From DASPFV01 sp035620975 (lineage in GTDB: Bacteria; Acidobacteriota; Vicinamibacteria; Vicinamibacterales; 2-12-FULL-66-21): a stretch of 64,000 bases of DNA. The notes below the pieces were generated by a model. The model ran no database searches. It was given only the letters and a program-made list of their open reading frames with translations, and was not told the origin of the DNA. The position numbers were made by a program, and so were the translations under genes. Below are positions 40,043-48,049 of the stretch, in pieces. The stretch is taken from NCBI GenBank assembly GCA_035620975.1, contig DASPFV010000279.1, positions 8,447-72,446 on the forward strand. Direction: 5' to 3'. Position 1 is the stretch's first letter. Every line of letters starts with the position of its first letter.

Positions 40043-40909
40043 TCACCGCACCGTGAACGGTTCCATCAGCTCGACGCGCGTGCCGTCGGGGTCGTAGAGG
40101 TTGAGCTGCCAGCGTCCGTTGACGCCGATGCTGGCCGGTCCGCTCGGCGTCAGCCCGAGCCGGAGGCTCCGGCGCGAGGTTTCCTCCCAGGCGGTCTGGA
40201 TGTCGGGCACGACCAGGCAGACGTGGTGGAGCACGCCCCGCTGGCGGCGGTCGGGCGGGGAGGTCACCAGCATGTACTCGAAGTAGTCGGTGCCGTCCGG
40301 CACGCGCATGTTCACCCACTGGGTGACGCCGGGCGTCCGGCCGCCGCGCCAGATCTCGGAGAAGCGGAGCGCGTCGCGGTAGAAGCCGTGGGCGCGCGCC
40401 TCGTCGTTCACGATGACGCCGGCGTGGAGCAGCCGGGTCGAGAGCGCGTGCGACGCTGGTGCGGGCGAGGCGGCTGGCGGCCAGTCGGCCCGCACGAACT
40501 CGATGTCGTGGCCGTCCGGATCGCGGACCTGGAAGGTCGTGTCGCCGCATCGATCCGCCGGGCGCAGGATCTCGAATCCCCGCGTCTCGAGCCATGCAGC
40601 CATCGCCTTCACGTCAGGCGTGGCGAGCGCAACGTGCCCGAGCCGTTCCTCCTCCTCGGCCGGGAGCCCCGGTTCGAGCAGCAGATGCTGCCGGTGCCCG
40701 ATGGCGTACGCGAGGCGGTCCTGGCGTGGGGGCGCCTGCTCGGACAGCCCGAGCAGCCCGCCGTAGAACGTCCGTGCGGCCGCCGCGTCGCTGATTCGGA
40801 GCGCGACGTGGTGGACGCCCGTGACCCCCGGCCTGGGGCCGTCGGTCTGCGCTGCGCCGCTGGCGATCGTCAGGACGGCGAGGATCGGAGCGAGGACGGC
40901 GCGGCGCAT
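40043..40909 (-). CDS. Exported double-VOC-domain protein
   Basis: A 288-residue protein with a signal peptide (MRRAVLAPILAVLTIASGAAQ) and two VOC modules. Module 1 (about 28-140) reads GVHHVALRISDAAAARTFYGGLLGLSEQ to FQVRDPDGHDIEFVRAD; module 2 (about 158-288) HAGVIVNDEARAHGFYRDALRFSEIW to GRWQLNLYDPDGTRVELMEPFTVR. Metal ligands are plausible: His in HHVAL, Glu in DIEF, His in LHHVCL and Glu in RVELM. This resembles type I extradiol dioxygenase-like or glyoxalase-like folds, but an exported form is uncommon. The substrate is unknown. Confidence 0.85.
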   Translation of the reverse strand: MRRAVLAPILAVLTIASGAAQTDGPRPGVTGVHHVALRISDAAAARTFYGGLLGLSEQAPPRQDRLAYAIGHRQHLLLEPGLPAEEEERLGHVALATPDVKAMAAWLETRGFEILRPADRCGDTTFQVRDPDGHDIEFVRADWPPAASPAPASHALSTRLLHAGVIVNDEARAHGFYRDALRFSEIWRGGRTPGVTQWVNMRVPDGTDYFEYMLVTSPPDRRQRGVLHHVCLVVPDIQTAWEETSRRSLRLGLTPSGPASIGVNGRWQLNLYDPDGTRVELMEPFTVR

Positions 40910-40929
40910 GTGATGTCCCGGAAAGGGCG

Positions 40930-41232
40930 CTACTGCTGGACCTCGATCTCCAGGCCGCCGATCACTCCCGCCAGGAGGTTGTAGAGCGCGGCGAACAACG
41001 CGAACCCCGCGAACCCGAGGACGCCGTAGAAAATCGGCAGGATGACGATCGCGCCGGCGCCGAACAGGAACCCGAAGATCGCGGGCATGTCACTCTCGGC
41101 GGCCGCCGACTGCATCGCCGATCCGGCCACCGCGAAGAGCGCGAAACAGGCCCCGATGAACAGGCCGATGACGGCATACGTCAGCCCCGCGAGCTTCGCG
41201 GCGGACAGGACCCCGACTCTGCGGATGATCAT
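40930..41232 (-). CDS. Small membrane protein of unknown function
   Basis: A 100-residue protein with two or three hydrophobic segments (LAGLTYAVIGLFIGACFALFAVAGSAM, PAIFGFLFGAGAIVILPIFYGVLGFAGFALFAALYNLLAGVIGGLEIEV). An AGGAGG site lies six bases before the ATG. The repeated glycine/alanine spacing and the YNLLAGVIGGLEIE end are typical of a family I have seen only as unnamed membrane proteins. It lies 20 bases before the double-VOC gene, so the two are probably co-transcribed. Confidence 0.75.
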   Translation of the reverse strand: MIIRRVGVLSAAKLAGLTYAVIGLFIGACFALFAVAGSAMQSAAAESDMPAIFGFLFGAGAIVILPIFYGVLGFAGFALFAALYNLLAGVIGGLEIEVQQ

Positions 41233-41270
41233 GCGATGCCTCCTGGCGCGATGGGGCGCCGGCTCCCCGA

Positions 41271-42041
41271 CTACCTCTCGACGAGTATCCGTCCGCGCAA
41301 CAGCATGTCCAGCGTCTCGTTCAGCTCGGCGGCGTTCGAGGCCGACAGCACCAGGCCGCCATGGTCCCTGATCCCGGCGAAGCGGCTGGCCTCGACATCG
41401 AAGGCGACGAAGTAGATTGAGGGTCGCTCCGACTCCGGGCGGCGCGCGATGGCGGCCGCGACCCGTTCGGGCCGGTAGCCGTCGGTGTTCTCGCCGTCGG
41501 TCACCAGCAGGAGATGACGGCGGGTCAGGCCGGTCGCGTCGAGCGCCTGCTTGGCCGTGATCATCGCCTGGCCGATGGGTGTTCCGCCATCCGGTTCCAG
41601 GCGGCCGATCGCGGCGGCGGCCTGGTTCCGATCCGGGGGACCCATCGGGATGACGGGCCGGCAGTCCGGGTCTCCGCGCCGGCGGCTGAATTCGTAGATC
41701 CCGAGCAGCACGGACTCCTCCGGGTGATCCTCCGCGTAGCGGGCGAACTGGTCGACCAGTTCCCGCGCGGCGCGGCGCGCGATCTCGATCTTCGGCTCCT
41801 GCCTGCCGCCGGTCCCGGCCACGCCATCGGCCATGCTGCCCGACACGTCGATCGCGATGGCGGCAGCGAGGCCGTCCCGGGCAGCGACTGTCTGCGTCGG
41901 CGCCAGCTCGCCGTCGAGGCGCGCGTCCGTCCGGTCCTCGCGCGGCGGCTCGTTGGCCTCCCGCTCGCAGGCCCGCACGGCCATCGCGATGACGATCACC
42001 GCGAGGATCGCGACGAGCGGGTTGCCGCGCTTCTTCCTCAT
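41271..42041 (-). CDS. Membrane-anchored VWA-domain protein
   Basis: A 256-residue protein starting at an ATG that overlaps the stop of the amine-oxidase gene. One N-terminal membrane helix (NPLVAILAVIVIAMAVRAC) is followed by a linker and a von Willebrand A domain with an intact MIDAS: AIAIDVSGSMADG, the threonine in DGGTPIGQAM and LLLVTDGENTDG. VWA domains of this kind bind protein partners through a metal ion. Its coupling to the amine oxidase is direct; the wider PspA cluster lies just upstream on the same strand, and VWA proteins often scaffold such AAA+ systems, so a link is possible. Confidence 0.88.
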   Translation of the reverse strand: MRKKRGNPLVAILAVIVIAMAVRACEREANEPPREDRTDARLDGELAPTQTVAARDGLAAAIAIDVSGSMADGVAGTGGRQEPKIEIARRAARELVDQFARYAEDHPEESVLLGIYEFSRRRGDPDCRPVIPMGPPDRNQAAAAIGRLEPDGGTPIGQAMITAKQALDATGLTRRHLLLVTDGENTDGYRPERVAAAIARRPESERPSIYFVAFDVEASRFAGIRDHGGLVLSASNAAELNETLDMLLRGRILVER

Positions 42042-43513
42042 GCCGCCTGCGATTTGATGACGCCGTCGCGCTCGGCGATGCGGCGCGCCACCGACGCCCC
42101 GGAGTGCAGGGCGCCTTCCATGTAGCCCATGAACGCGTACGCGCAGTACTCCCCGGCGAAGTGCAACCGGCCCAGACCCTGCCGGAACGTCGGGCCCTGC
42201 GTCGTCACCTGGCCGGGAGCGGGGAACGAATACGAGGCCTTGACCCACGGATCGCCCGGCCAGTCCATGAAACGCGCCCGGACGAAGCTGGGCCGGATGC
42301 CCTTGTAGACTTTCTCGAGCTCCGCGAGATACCGCTCGTTGCGCTGCGCTGGAGCCCACTCCCGGCACACGTCGGCGGCCGGGCCGCCCGAGAACGCGAC
42401 CAGGGCTTCACCCCCGGCGCCGGCCTGGCCATCCGTGCCATGCCACGTGGCCGACACGGGGCCGCTGGTAAAGAGCTCCGGCGCCAGCCCGGCACGCCGC
42501 CAGAAGGCCGACTTCAGGGCCACGAGGAACTTCACGTTCGTCCCCATCTGCGGCACGAGGTTGGGCGGCAGGACGGGGTCGACGGCAATCTTGTTCCACA
42601 CCGGCGGCGGCGCGGTGAGGACGACGTGCTCGGCTTCCAGCACCTTGCCGTTCGCCAGCGTCACGCGCCCGCCGCGGTCGGTCATCGCAATCGCGCGCAC
42701 CGGCATCCGCGTCAGCACGCGCGCGCTCCCGACGGCCGCGGCGAGCCGCTGCGCGAGCTGCTGGTTGCCGCCCTTGCAGCGGTAGACCTCCGAGTCCGTC
42801 CAGTACTTCTCGAGTCCGCCGCCCTTCACCATCGCAAGATTGCCGAGATAGCTCTGCCACTGCGTGACCATGCCGTTGTCGGCCGTCATCATCGTGTGCA
42901 GGCCCGTCTTGCACAGCGGCGACGCGTCGAGCCCGTCGATCCAGCTCGCCAGCGTGCGCGTGTCGAGCGCCTCCGCGCCGGCCGCCGTCCAGGGTTGATC
43001 GGCGTCCACCTTCGCGGCGTCGGCGACGATGGTGTTGAAGGCCTTCTCCATCTCCTCCCAGAGCGCCTCCGACTCGTCGCCACTGAGGCGCTTGCCGTCG
43101 AGCACGACCGGGAACTCCGCATCCTCCTCGCTCACCTCGAGGAGCTCGAGCTTGAACTGTCTGGCGTAGCCCACCCACGCCGGGTGGTTGGACCCGATCA
43201 GCTCGCCGCCGCCCTCGACGTTCTTTCCGGGCACGAGGTCCGAGAAGCTGAGCACGCGGCCTCCCACGCGGTTCCGCCCTTCGACGACCGTGACCTCGTA
43301 ACCTGCGCGCGTCAGCTCGTGCGCCGCCGCCAGGCCGCTGAAGCCGGCTCCCACGACGACGACGCGTCCGGCCGCAGCGCGCGGACGGGCCGTGAACGAG
43401 TCGCTGATGAGCAGCGCGGCCGCGGCCGCGAGCGAGCGCTCCAGCATGTCCCGCCGCGACATGCCGTCGGGCCTTCCATACTTCCGATACAGGTGCGAGT
43501 ACAAGGTCGGCAT
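42038..43513 (-). CDS. Tat-exported flavin amine oxidase
   Basis: A 491-residue FAD enzyme. A twin-arginine signal (MSRRDMLERSLAAAAALLISDSF) near residue 18 targets it for folded export. The Rossmann FAD motif VVVVGAGFSGLAAAHELTRAGYEVTVVEGRNRVGGRV, the substrate-domain QQLAQRLAAAV region and the C-terminal FAD contact GLGRLHFAGEYCAYAFMGYMEGALHSG define the amine oxidase/phytoene-desaturase superfamily, closest to monoamine oxidases. The amine substrate is unknown. Its stop is coupled to the VWA gene. Confidence 0.92.
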   Translation of the reverse strand: MPTLYSHLYRKYGRPDGMSRRDMLERSLAAAAALLISDSFTARPRAAAGRVVVVGAGFSGLAAAHELTRAGYEVTVVEGRNRVGGRVLSFSDLVPGKNVEGGGELIGSNHPAWVGYARQFKLELLEVSEEDAEFPVVLDGKRLSGDESEALWEEMEKAFNTIVADAAKVDADQPWTAAGAEALDTRTLASWIDGLDASPLCKTGLHTMMTADNGMVTQWQSYLGNLAMVKGGGLEKYWTDSEVYRCKGGNQQLAQRLAAAVGSARVLTRMPVRAIAMTDRGGRVTLANGKVLEAEHVVLTAPPPVWNKIAVDPVLPPNLVPQMGTNVKFLVALKSAFWRRAGLAPELFTSGPVSATWHGTDGQAGAGGEALVAFSGGPAADVCREWAPAQRNERYLAELEKVYKGIRPSFVRARFMDWPGDPWVKASYSFPAPGQVTTQGPTFRQGLGRLHFAGEYCAYAFMGYMEGALHSGASVARRIAERDGVIKSQAA

Positions 43514-43533
43514 CGTCTGGTCGTCTCCGGAAT

Positions 43534-43698
43534 CTTCCGCCTGAAGGCGGAAGCTACGAAAGGGCTCTCAGCTCCCCGCTTTCAGGCCGCTGAGCTGCCA
43601 CGAGTACGCTCGAGCCAAGCATCCGCGCGGGTCCGCGACGCATGAACCGGCAAGCATCCGCGTGAATCCGCGTCCCGTGAAGTAGACAAGCATCCGCG
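43534..43698. repeat. Hairpin and triple 12-mer repeat
   Basis: CTTCCGCC-TGAA-GGCGGAAG (43534-43553) is a perfect 8-bp hairpin with a tetraloop. Three copies of CAAGCATCCGCG follow at 43616, 43651 and 43687, 35-36 bases apart. The spacers contain the related phrases GGTCCGCGACGCATGAA and TGAATCCGCGTCCCGTGAA. The stretch carries no gene and separates the SBP/OmpA gene from the amine-oxidase gene. Confidence 0.8.
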
Positions 43699-43701
43699 GT
43701 G

Positions 43702-45360
43702 TCATTCCACCGTGAACCACTGCACCTCGACGCGGCGATTCAGCTCCGAGTTCGTCCCCGAGGGCTCCTCCCATCCGCGCCCCACGACGTCGATCCGCTT
43801 CGCGTCCACGGTGTAGCGCTCGATGAGGAGGCGTCGGATCTCGGCCGCGCGGTTCTTGCTCAGCTCCATGGCGCGCAGCGCCTGGGTCCGCACGAACGCC
43901 TCGCCCCCTTTGCGCCGGAACCCCTCGACGAGCGCGTTGTCGACGTGGCCCCGCAGCAGGACCGTGGATCCCGGGCTGACCTGCAGCAGCCGCCGGATGG
44001 CGTCGAGGTTGCGCAGGTTCTCCTGGTTCTGCTGGTCGAGCGTGGAGGAGTTCGGCTCGAACAGGAACCGGATGTCCTTGCTGAGGAGCGGATCCGTCTC
44101 GAGCGTCGCGGTGGCCGTGCTGCGCAGCGGCGCGATTGCGATCTTCTGCTCCTTGAAGAGGCCGCTCTTCTCGGCCGCCTGCAGCGCGGCCAGATCCGTG
44201 AAGCGGCTCGCGTCCGGCGGATCCCGTATGAGATCGCTGCCGTAGGCGAGCACCGCCGACTGGTAGATCCCGGCGAAGCTGCCGGCCGCGTCGATCGCGC
44301 CCGAGAAGAACGCCAGGTTCTCGGGCAGGTTCGAGAGGTGCACGTTCGCGAGCTCCTGCTTCGCGTCGTCCCGGCTCCACTTGAACGCCCGTCCCACGAC
44401 GTCGAGGTACTGATCCGGCCGATCGCGGACCATCCGGTTGCCTTCGAGCAGGCCCATCACCAGCCCATCGACCATCTTCGGCTGCTCCTGCGCGAAGCCG
44501 CGGTGCACGAGCAGCACGTCGGCGACGATGAGCAGGTTGCGGTTGGTGGTCAGGACGTGCGCCTGCCCGCCGCTCCCGTCCACCACTTCCGACACCTTCG
44601 GCTCCCAGGTCACGCAGCCCGCCAGCCGGTTCTTCCCCGACTTCAGGTCCTGCAGGAACAGATCGCCGGCGCCGAACCCGTCCTCGGTGTAGACCAGGTT
44701 CAGCCGGTCCGGGTGCGGGGTGGCGTCGAGGCTGCCGAGCATGTTGATCGCGAGCCCCGCCTCCTGCGCGAGGTAGCGGATGAAGAAGTCGACTTCGGTG
44801 AACTGGCCGGTGGCGATCGTGCGGCCCTTGAGCTGATTCACGCGCTTGATGTCGTTGCGGACGACCACGCCGTCGGCGCCGCGCGAGAACCCGATCTGCG
44901 CCGGCACGACGGCGTGCAGCTGCCGGCCGTACGCGGCCAGCACGTCCACGGTCGTCACCGAGGCCGCGATCTTCCCCTCGTTCAGCTCGGACCAGTTCTC
45001 GTCCTCGCTGATGGTCAGCCTGACCTTGAACCCGTGATTCTTGAAGAAGTACGAGTTCTCGTTCGGCTCGAGCCCGCCGTTGGCGGCGATGAGCCCGGCG
45101 TAGCCCGCGTACTCGCTGATCTCGACCGGGACGACGTTGTCGCGGATCTGGACCGGCGACGGCGGCGAGAGGTTCGGGACTTCCGCCTTGATTTCGACGA
45201 CTTCGGGAGCGTCCCCGCTTTCCGTCGACGCGGGCGCCGTGCCGCCGCCACCGTCCATGGCGCCACGCCGGACGATCCAGGCGCCAAGGCCGATCAGCCC
45301 CAGCACGAGCGCGAGCGAGACGATCTTGCCCAGCGCGGTGAATCGAGGCTGCGCGGTCAT
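43702..45360 (-). CDS. Solute-binding protein fused to an OmpA-like peptidoglycan-binding domain
   Basis: A 552-residue protein. One N-terminal membrane helix (IVSLALVLGLIGLGAWIV) anchors it in the inner membrane. Residues about 60-400 form a periplasmic binding fold of the NMT1/phosphate-transporter type (VPVEISEYAGYAGLIAANGG, AASVTTVDVLAAYGRQL, GADGVVVRNDIKRVNQLKGRTIATG). Residues about 420-552 are an OmpA-like domain (DIRFLFEPNSSTL, LLRGHVDNALVEGFRR, ELSKNRAAEIRRLLIERYTVDAKRIDVVGRG, NSELNRRVEV) that should hold peptidoglycan. No transporter permease is nearby, so it looks like a sensor that ties a ligand signal to the cell wall. Its start overlaps the PspA stop. Confidence 0.87.
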   Translation of the reverse strand: MTAQPRFTALGKIVSLALVLGLIGLGAWIVRRGAMDGGGGTAPASTESGDAPEVVEIKAEVPNLSPPSPVQIRDNVVPVEISEYAGYAGLIAANGGLEPNENSYFFKNHGFKVRLTISEDENWSELNEGKIAASVTTVDVLAAYGRQLHAVVPAQIGFSRGADGVVVRNDIKRVNQLKGRTIATGQFTEVDFFIRYLAQEAGLAINMLGSLDATPHPDRLNLVYTEDGFGAGDLFLQDLKSGKNRLAGCVTWEPKVSEVVDGSGGQAHVLTTNRNLLIVADVLLVHRGFAQEQPKMVDGLVMGLLEGNRMVRDRPDQYLDVVGRAFKWSRDDAKQELANVHLSNLPENLAFFSGAIDAAGSFAGIYQSAVLAYGSDLIRDPPDASRFTDLAALQAAEKSGLFKEQKIAIAPLRSTATATLETDPLLSKDIRFLFEPNSSTLDQQNQENLRNLDAIRRLLQVSPGSTVLLRGHVDNALVEGFRRKGGEAFVRTQALRAMELSKNRAAEIRRLLIERYTVDAKRIDVVGRGWEEPSGTNSELNRRVEVQWFTVE

Positions 45361-46091
45361 CGTTCGGGCCCGATCTCTTTAACGGCAGCGGGCGGGGTCT
45401 CGGCGGTCGGCGTGGCCTGGATGCCCTGGCTGGCGAGGAACTCCGCGAGGGCGACCTGCTCGAGCGCCTTGCGCTCGTTCTCCTTCTCCTGCACCGCTTC
45501 CATGTCGACCATGTCCTTGGCCACGCGGGCCTTCCCGGCCGACACCTCGTAGCGCTTCTGCAGCACCTCCTCGACCGTCTTCATCGTGTCGCCCATGTCG
45601 CCCACCTTGAAGGCGACGCTCGACAGGGCTGCGGCGGCCTCGGCCTGCGCTTCCTTGATCTTCACCTGCGACAGCTGCTTCTCCAGCCGGCGGACCTTGT
45701 CCTCGAACTCGCGTTGCGCGAGCTTCGCCTGGCGCAGGTTGGCGTCGTAGGCCTCCTCCGTCTCCTTCAGCTCCTGTGTGTCGATGGTGAGGTCGGCCTT
45801 CAGCTCCTGCAGTTCGCGGGCGAGCGCGCCGGCCAGATCCAGGTTGCCGGCGCGGTGGTTGGCCAGGATCCGGCGCTCGAGCTCCTGCGCGCGCGCCGCC
45901 TTGGACTGCACCTGCGACTTCAGGCGCTCGGCCACGCCCGCCATCTTCGCCAGGGCCAGGTTGTACTGCGCCATCTTCTGCCGGAACTCCTGCCGGGCCG
46001 CCTCCATGAGCGCCTCGGGATTGGCCTGCTCGATCCCGCTGATGAACAGCCCGAGGAAGCCGCGAATCAACCGTCCGATGCGCGCAAACAT
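45357..46091 (-). CDS. PspA/IM30 family membrane-shaping protein
   Basis: A 244-residue protein of nearly continuous coiled coil. The N-terminal amphipathic helix FARIGRLIRGFLGLFISGIEQANPEALMEAARQEF binds membrane; long heptad-rich helices follow (VAERLKSQVQSKAARAQELERRILANHRAG, ETEEAYDANLRQAKLAQREFEDKVRRLEKQLSQVKIKEAQAEAAA). PspA proteins are ESCRT-III relatives that coat and repair the inner membrane and control stress genes. AGGAGG precedes the ATG by eight bases. The C-terminus ends in a 25-residue alanine/proline-rich tail. It is the third gene of the cluster, coupled to the SBP/OmpA gene. Confidence 0.9.
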   Translation of the reverse strand: MFARIGRLIRGFLGLFISGIEQANPEALMEAARQEFRQKMAQYNLALAKMAGVAERLKSQVQSKAARAQELERRILANHRAGNLDLAGALARELQELKADLTIDTQELKETEEAYDANLRQAKLAQREFEDKVRRLEKQLSQVKIKEAQAEAAAALSSVAFKVGDMGDTMKTVEEVLQKRYEVSAGKARVAKDMVDMEAVQEKENERKALEQVALAEFLASQGIQATPTAETPPAAVKEIGPER

Positions 46092-46216
46092 CCCATTCCC
46101 CTCCTGAATGGTGGTCAGTGTAACGGGTCTTGCAGGCCGCTGGAACATGCCGGCCTGTGTGCGCGAGGGCGATCGGGGCACCGCCCGGCGCGGCGCGGCG
46201 AACGCCCGGCGGCGGC

Positions 46217-48049
46217 TTACGCGACGAACCGCCTGAGCGCGTCGATGCGGGTTTCGAGCTCCTCCGGCGTCAGTTCGCGGAAGCGCTCGGGCAGGAACCT
46301 TACATCCGTGCACTCCTTCACCGCGACGAGGTCCATGTATTCGAGCTTCCGGGTGTGCGGGTTGGGCCGCACTTCCCGGAGCACCTCCGCCAGCACGTCC
46401 TTTATCGGCCGGTTCGGGCCGGCGCCGGAGGCCTCGCCGAGTTCGTGAATACGTAACGCTCTGACGAGGACGCCCTCGAGCTCGTTCCCCCCGAGCGCCA
46501 CGTCATCGGCGAACGGCGGCAGATCCCCGGCGTTCAGCGGAAACTTCAGTTTCCGGGCAATGGCGAGCAGAAGGGCCTCGCGCTCCTGGGCGGTCTCGGG
46601 CGGGAAGAGGGGGATATGGACGTCGAGCCGGCCCTGGCGCTTGAGGTCGACCTCCAGGAGGTCCGGGCGCGACGTGGCGAAGACCCAGATGACCCGCCCG
46701 CGGTTCCGCGTCTCGGACATCTCCCTGGCCAGCATCGAGTACACGCGGCCGGAGAGGCCGCTGTCGCCGTCGCCGCCCTCCCGCTTGCCGGCCGCCTGGT
46801 CCGCCTCGTCCACGAAGACGACCACCTGCCCCAGGGCGCGGAGGATGGCGAAGATCTTTTCGAGGTTCGATTCCGTGGCGCCCACCCAGCGGTCGCGGAA
46901 GTTCTTGAACACGACGCAGGGGATGCCCAGCTCGCCAGCCCAGCACTGCACGAGGAACGTCTTGCCTGTTCCGATGCGGCCGGCGATGAGGTAGCCCATG
47001 GGCAGGGCCCGATAGGCCCCCTTCCGGAGCAGCGCCATGTCCTCGCGCAGCCAGGCCTTGACGGCGTCGTGGCCGGCGACGTTGTCGAGCGTGAACGGCG
47101 ACTCGATGAAGTCGAGCAGGCCCTGGCACTCGCGCTCGATCAGCTCCTTCTTGATCGATCCGAGCCACTGCGCGGTGATCCGCCGGTCGTTGCCGAGGGC
47201 CAGCGCGATGGCGGTACGGGCGCCCACGCGGCTCAGGCCCGTCAGCCGCGCCGCCAGCGTCTCGAGCGGCACGTCGCACCGCGCCGGCAGCTCCGGAAAC
47301 TGCGTCGTCGCCAGCGTCCGGACGTAGGCGAGCATGGCCGGCTCGTCGGGGAGCGGCACGTGGAGCGCCGCCGCGTGCGGGTTCTCCACGACCAGGGCGT
47401 TGAGGTCGTGCAGGCCCTCGCTCAAGAGCACCGTCACGATGTTCGACTGCGCGATCGCCGGATCGTGAGCCCAGCCGAGCACCTTGATCGTATTGGCGGC
47501 GAACGGGCCACCGAGCTGGAGCGCGTCGCCGCGCGGGACGACGAACTCGGCGAACTCGACGATCACCGCGATCCGCTTCGGCGCGCGGCCCGCGCCGCCT
47601 GGCAGCGCCTGCAGGTTCAGCGTGCGCAGCAGGTAGCGATCGATCAGCTCCAGCGCCGAGCCGGGCTCGCGCGTGAGCGACTGGGTCGAGGCCTCCCGGC
47701 CGAGGGCGTTCTGCAGCCAGTCGCCCCAGTCCTCGGCGCCGCGCGTGGCCCGGATGCCGCGGCTGCGGTCGTAGCGCAGCACGACATCGTAGCTCGCGAA
47801 CATCACCTGCTCGAGGAAGGCCGGAACCGAGAGCAGCCGGCCGTTCGAGGGCACGACGTCGAAGATGTTGCCGTGCAGCAGGAACTGCGCGGCGGATCCC
47901 GAGCGGAACAGGTCGCGCATCTCGACCGCCCACGGCGGCAGGTCCACGAGCCGGGCCGGTTCGGGGGTGGCCGCCCGAACCGGCTCGGGGGCGGTCGCTC
48001 GAGTCATGTCGGCGCCCGCGGCGGCAGGCGCGCCTTCCGGATTCGTCAT
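46217..48049 (-). CDS. AAA+ ATPase of the PspA cluster
   Basis: A 610-residue protein starting at an ATG overlapping the preceding stop; the frame is open much further upstream but only as the shadow of the preceding gene. Residues 1-300 form an N-terminal region of unknown fold (WAVEMRDLFRSGSAAQFLLHGNIFDVV to TAIALALGNDRRITAQWLGSIKKELIERECQ). The AAA+ core follows: Walker A IAGRIGTGKTFLV, Walker B VVVFVDEADQAAGK, sensor-1 VIWVFATSRPDLLEVDLKRQGRLDVH with arginine fingers, and a small lid domain. It is a classic FtsH/CDC48-like AAA module without protease. It probably remodels PspA or the adjacent membrane protein. Confidence 0.88.
   Translation of the reverse strand: MTNPEGAPAAAGADMTRATAPEPVRAATPEPARLVDLPPWAVEMRDLFRSGSAAQFLLHGNIFDVVPSNGRLLSVPAFLEQVMFASYDVVLRYDRSRGIRATRGAEDWGDWLQNALGREASTQSLTREPGSALELIDRYLLRTLNLQALPGGAGRAPKRIAVIVEFAEFVVPRGDALQLGGPFAANTIKVLGWAHDPAIAQSNIVTVLLSEGLHDLNALVVENPHAAALHVPLPDEPAMLAYVRTLATTQFPELPARCDVPLETLAARLTGLSRVGARTAIALALGNDRRITAQWLGSIKKELIERECQGLLDFIESPFTLDNVAGHDAVKAWLREDMALLRKGAYRALPMGYLIAGRIGTGKTFLVQCWAGELGIPCVVFKNFRDRWVGATESNLEKIFAILRALGQVVVFVDEADQAAGKREGGDGDSGLSGRVYSMLAREMSETRNRGRVIWVFATSRPDLLEVDLKRQGRLDVHIPLFPPETAQEREALLLAIARKLKFPLNAGDLPPFADDVALGGNELEGVLVRALRIHELGEASGAGPNRPIKDVLAEVLREVRPNPHTRKLEYMDLVAVKECTDVRFLPERFRELTPEELETRIDALRRFVA

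Noticed and set aside
43616..43698. CRISPR-like direct repeats
   Set aside because: Only three 12-base repeats, with spacers that resemble the repeat itself and no cas gene.
43702..45360. Phosphate or nitrate ABC transporter binding protein acting in uptake
   Set aside because: No permease or ATPase of a transporter is near, and the OmpA domain points to a wall-bound sensor instead.
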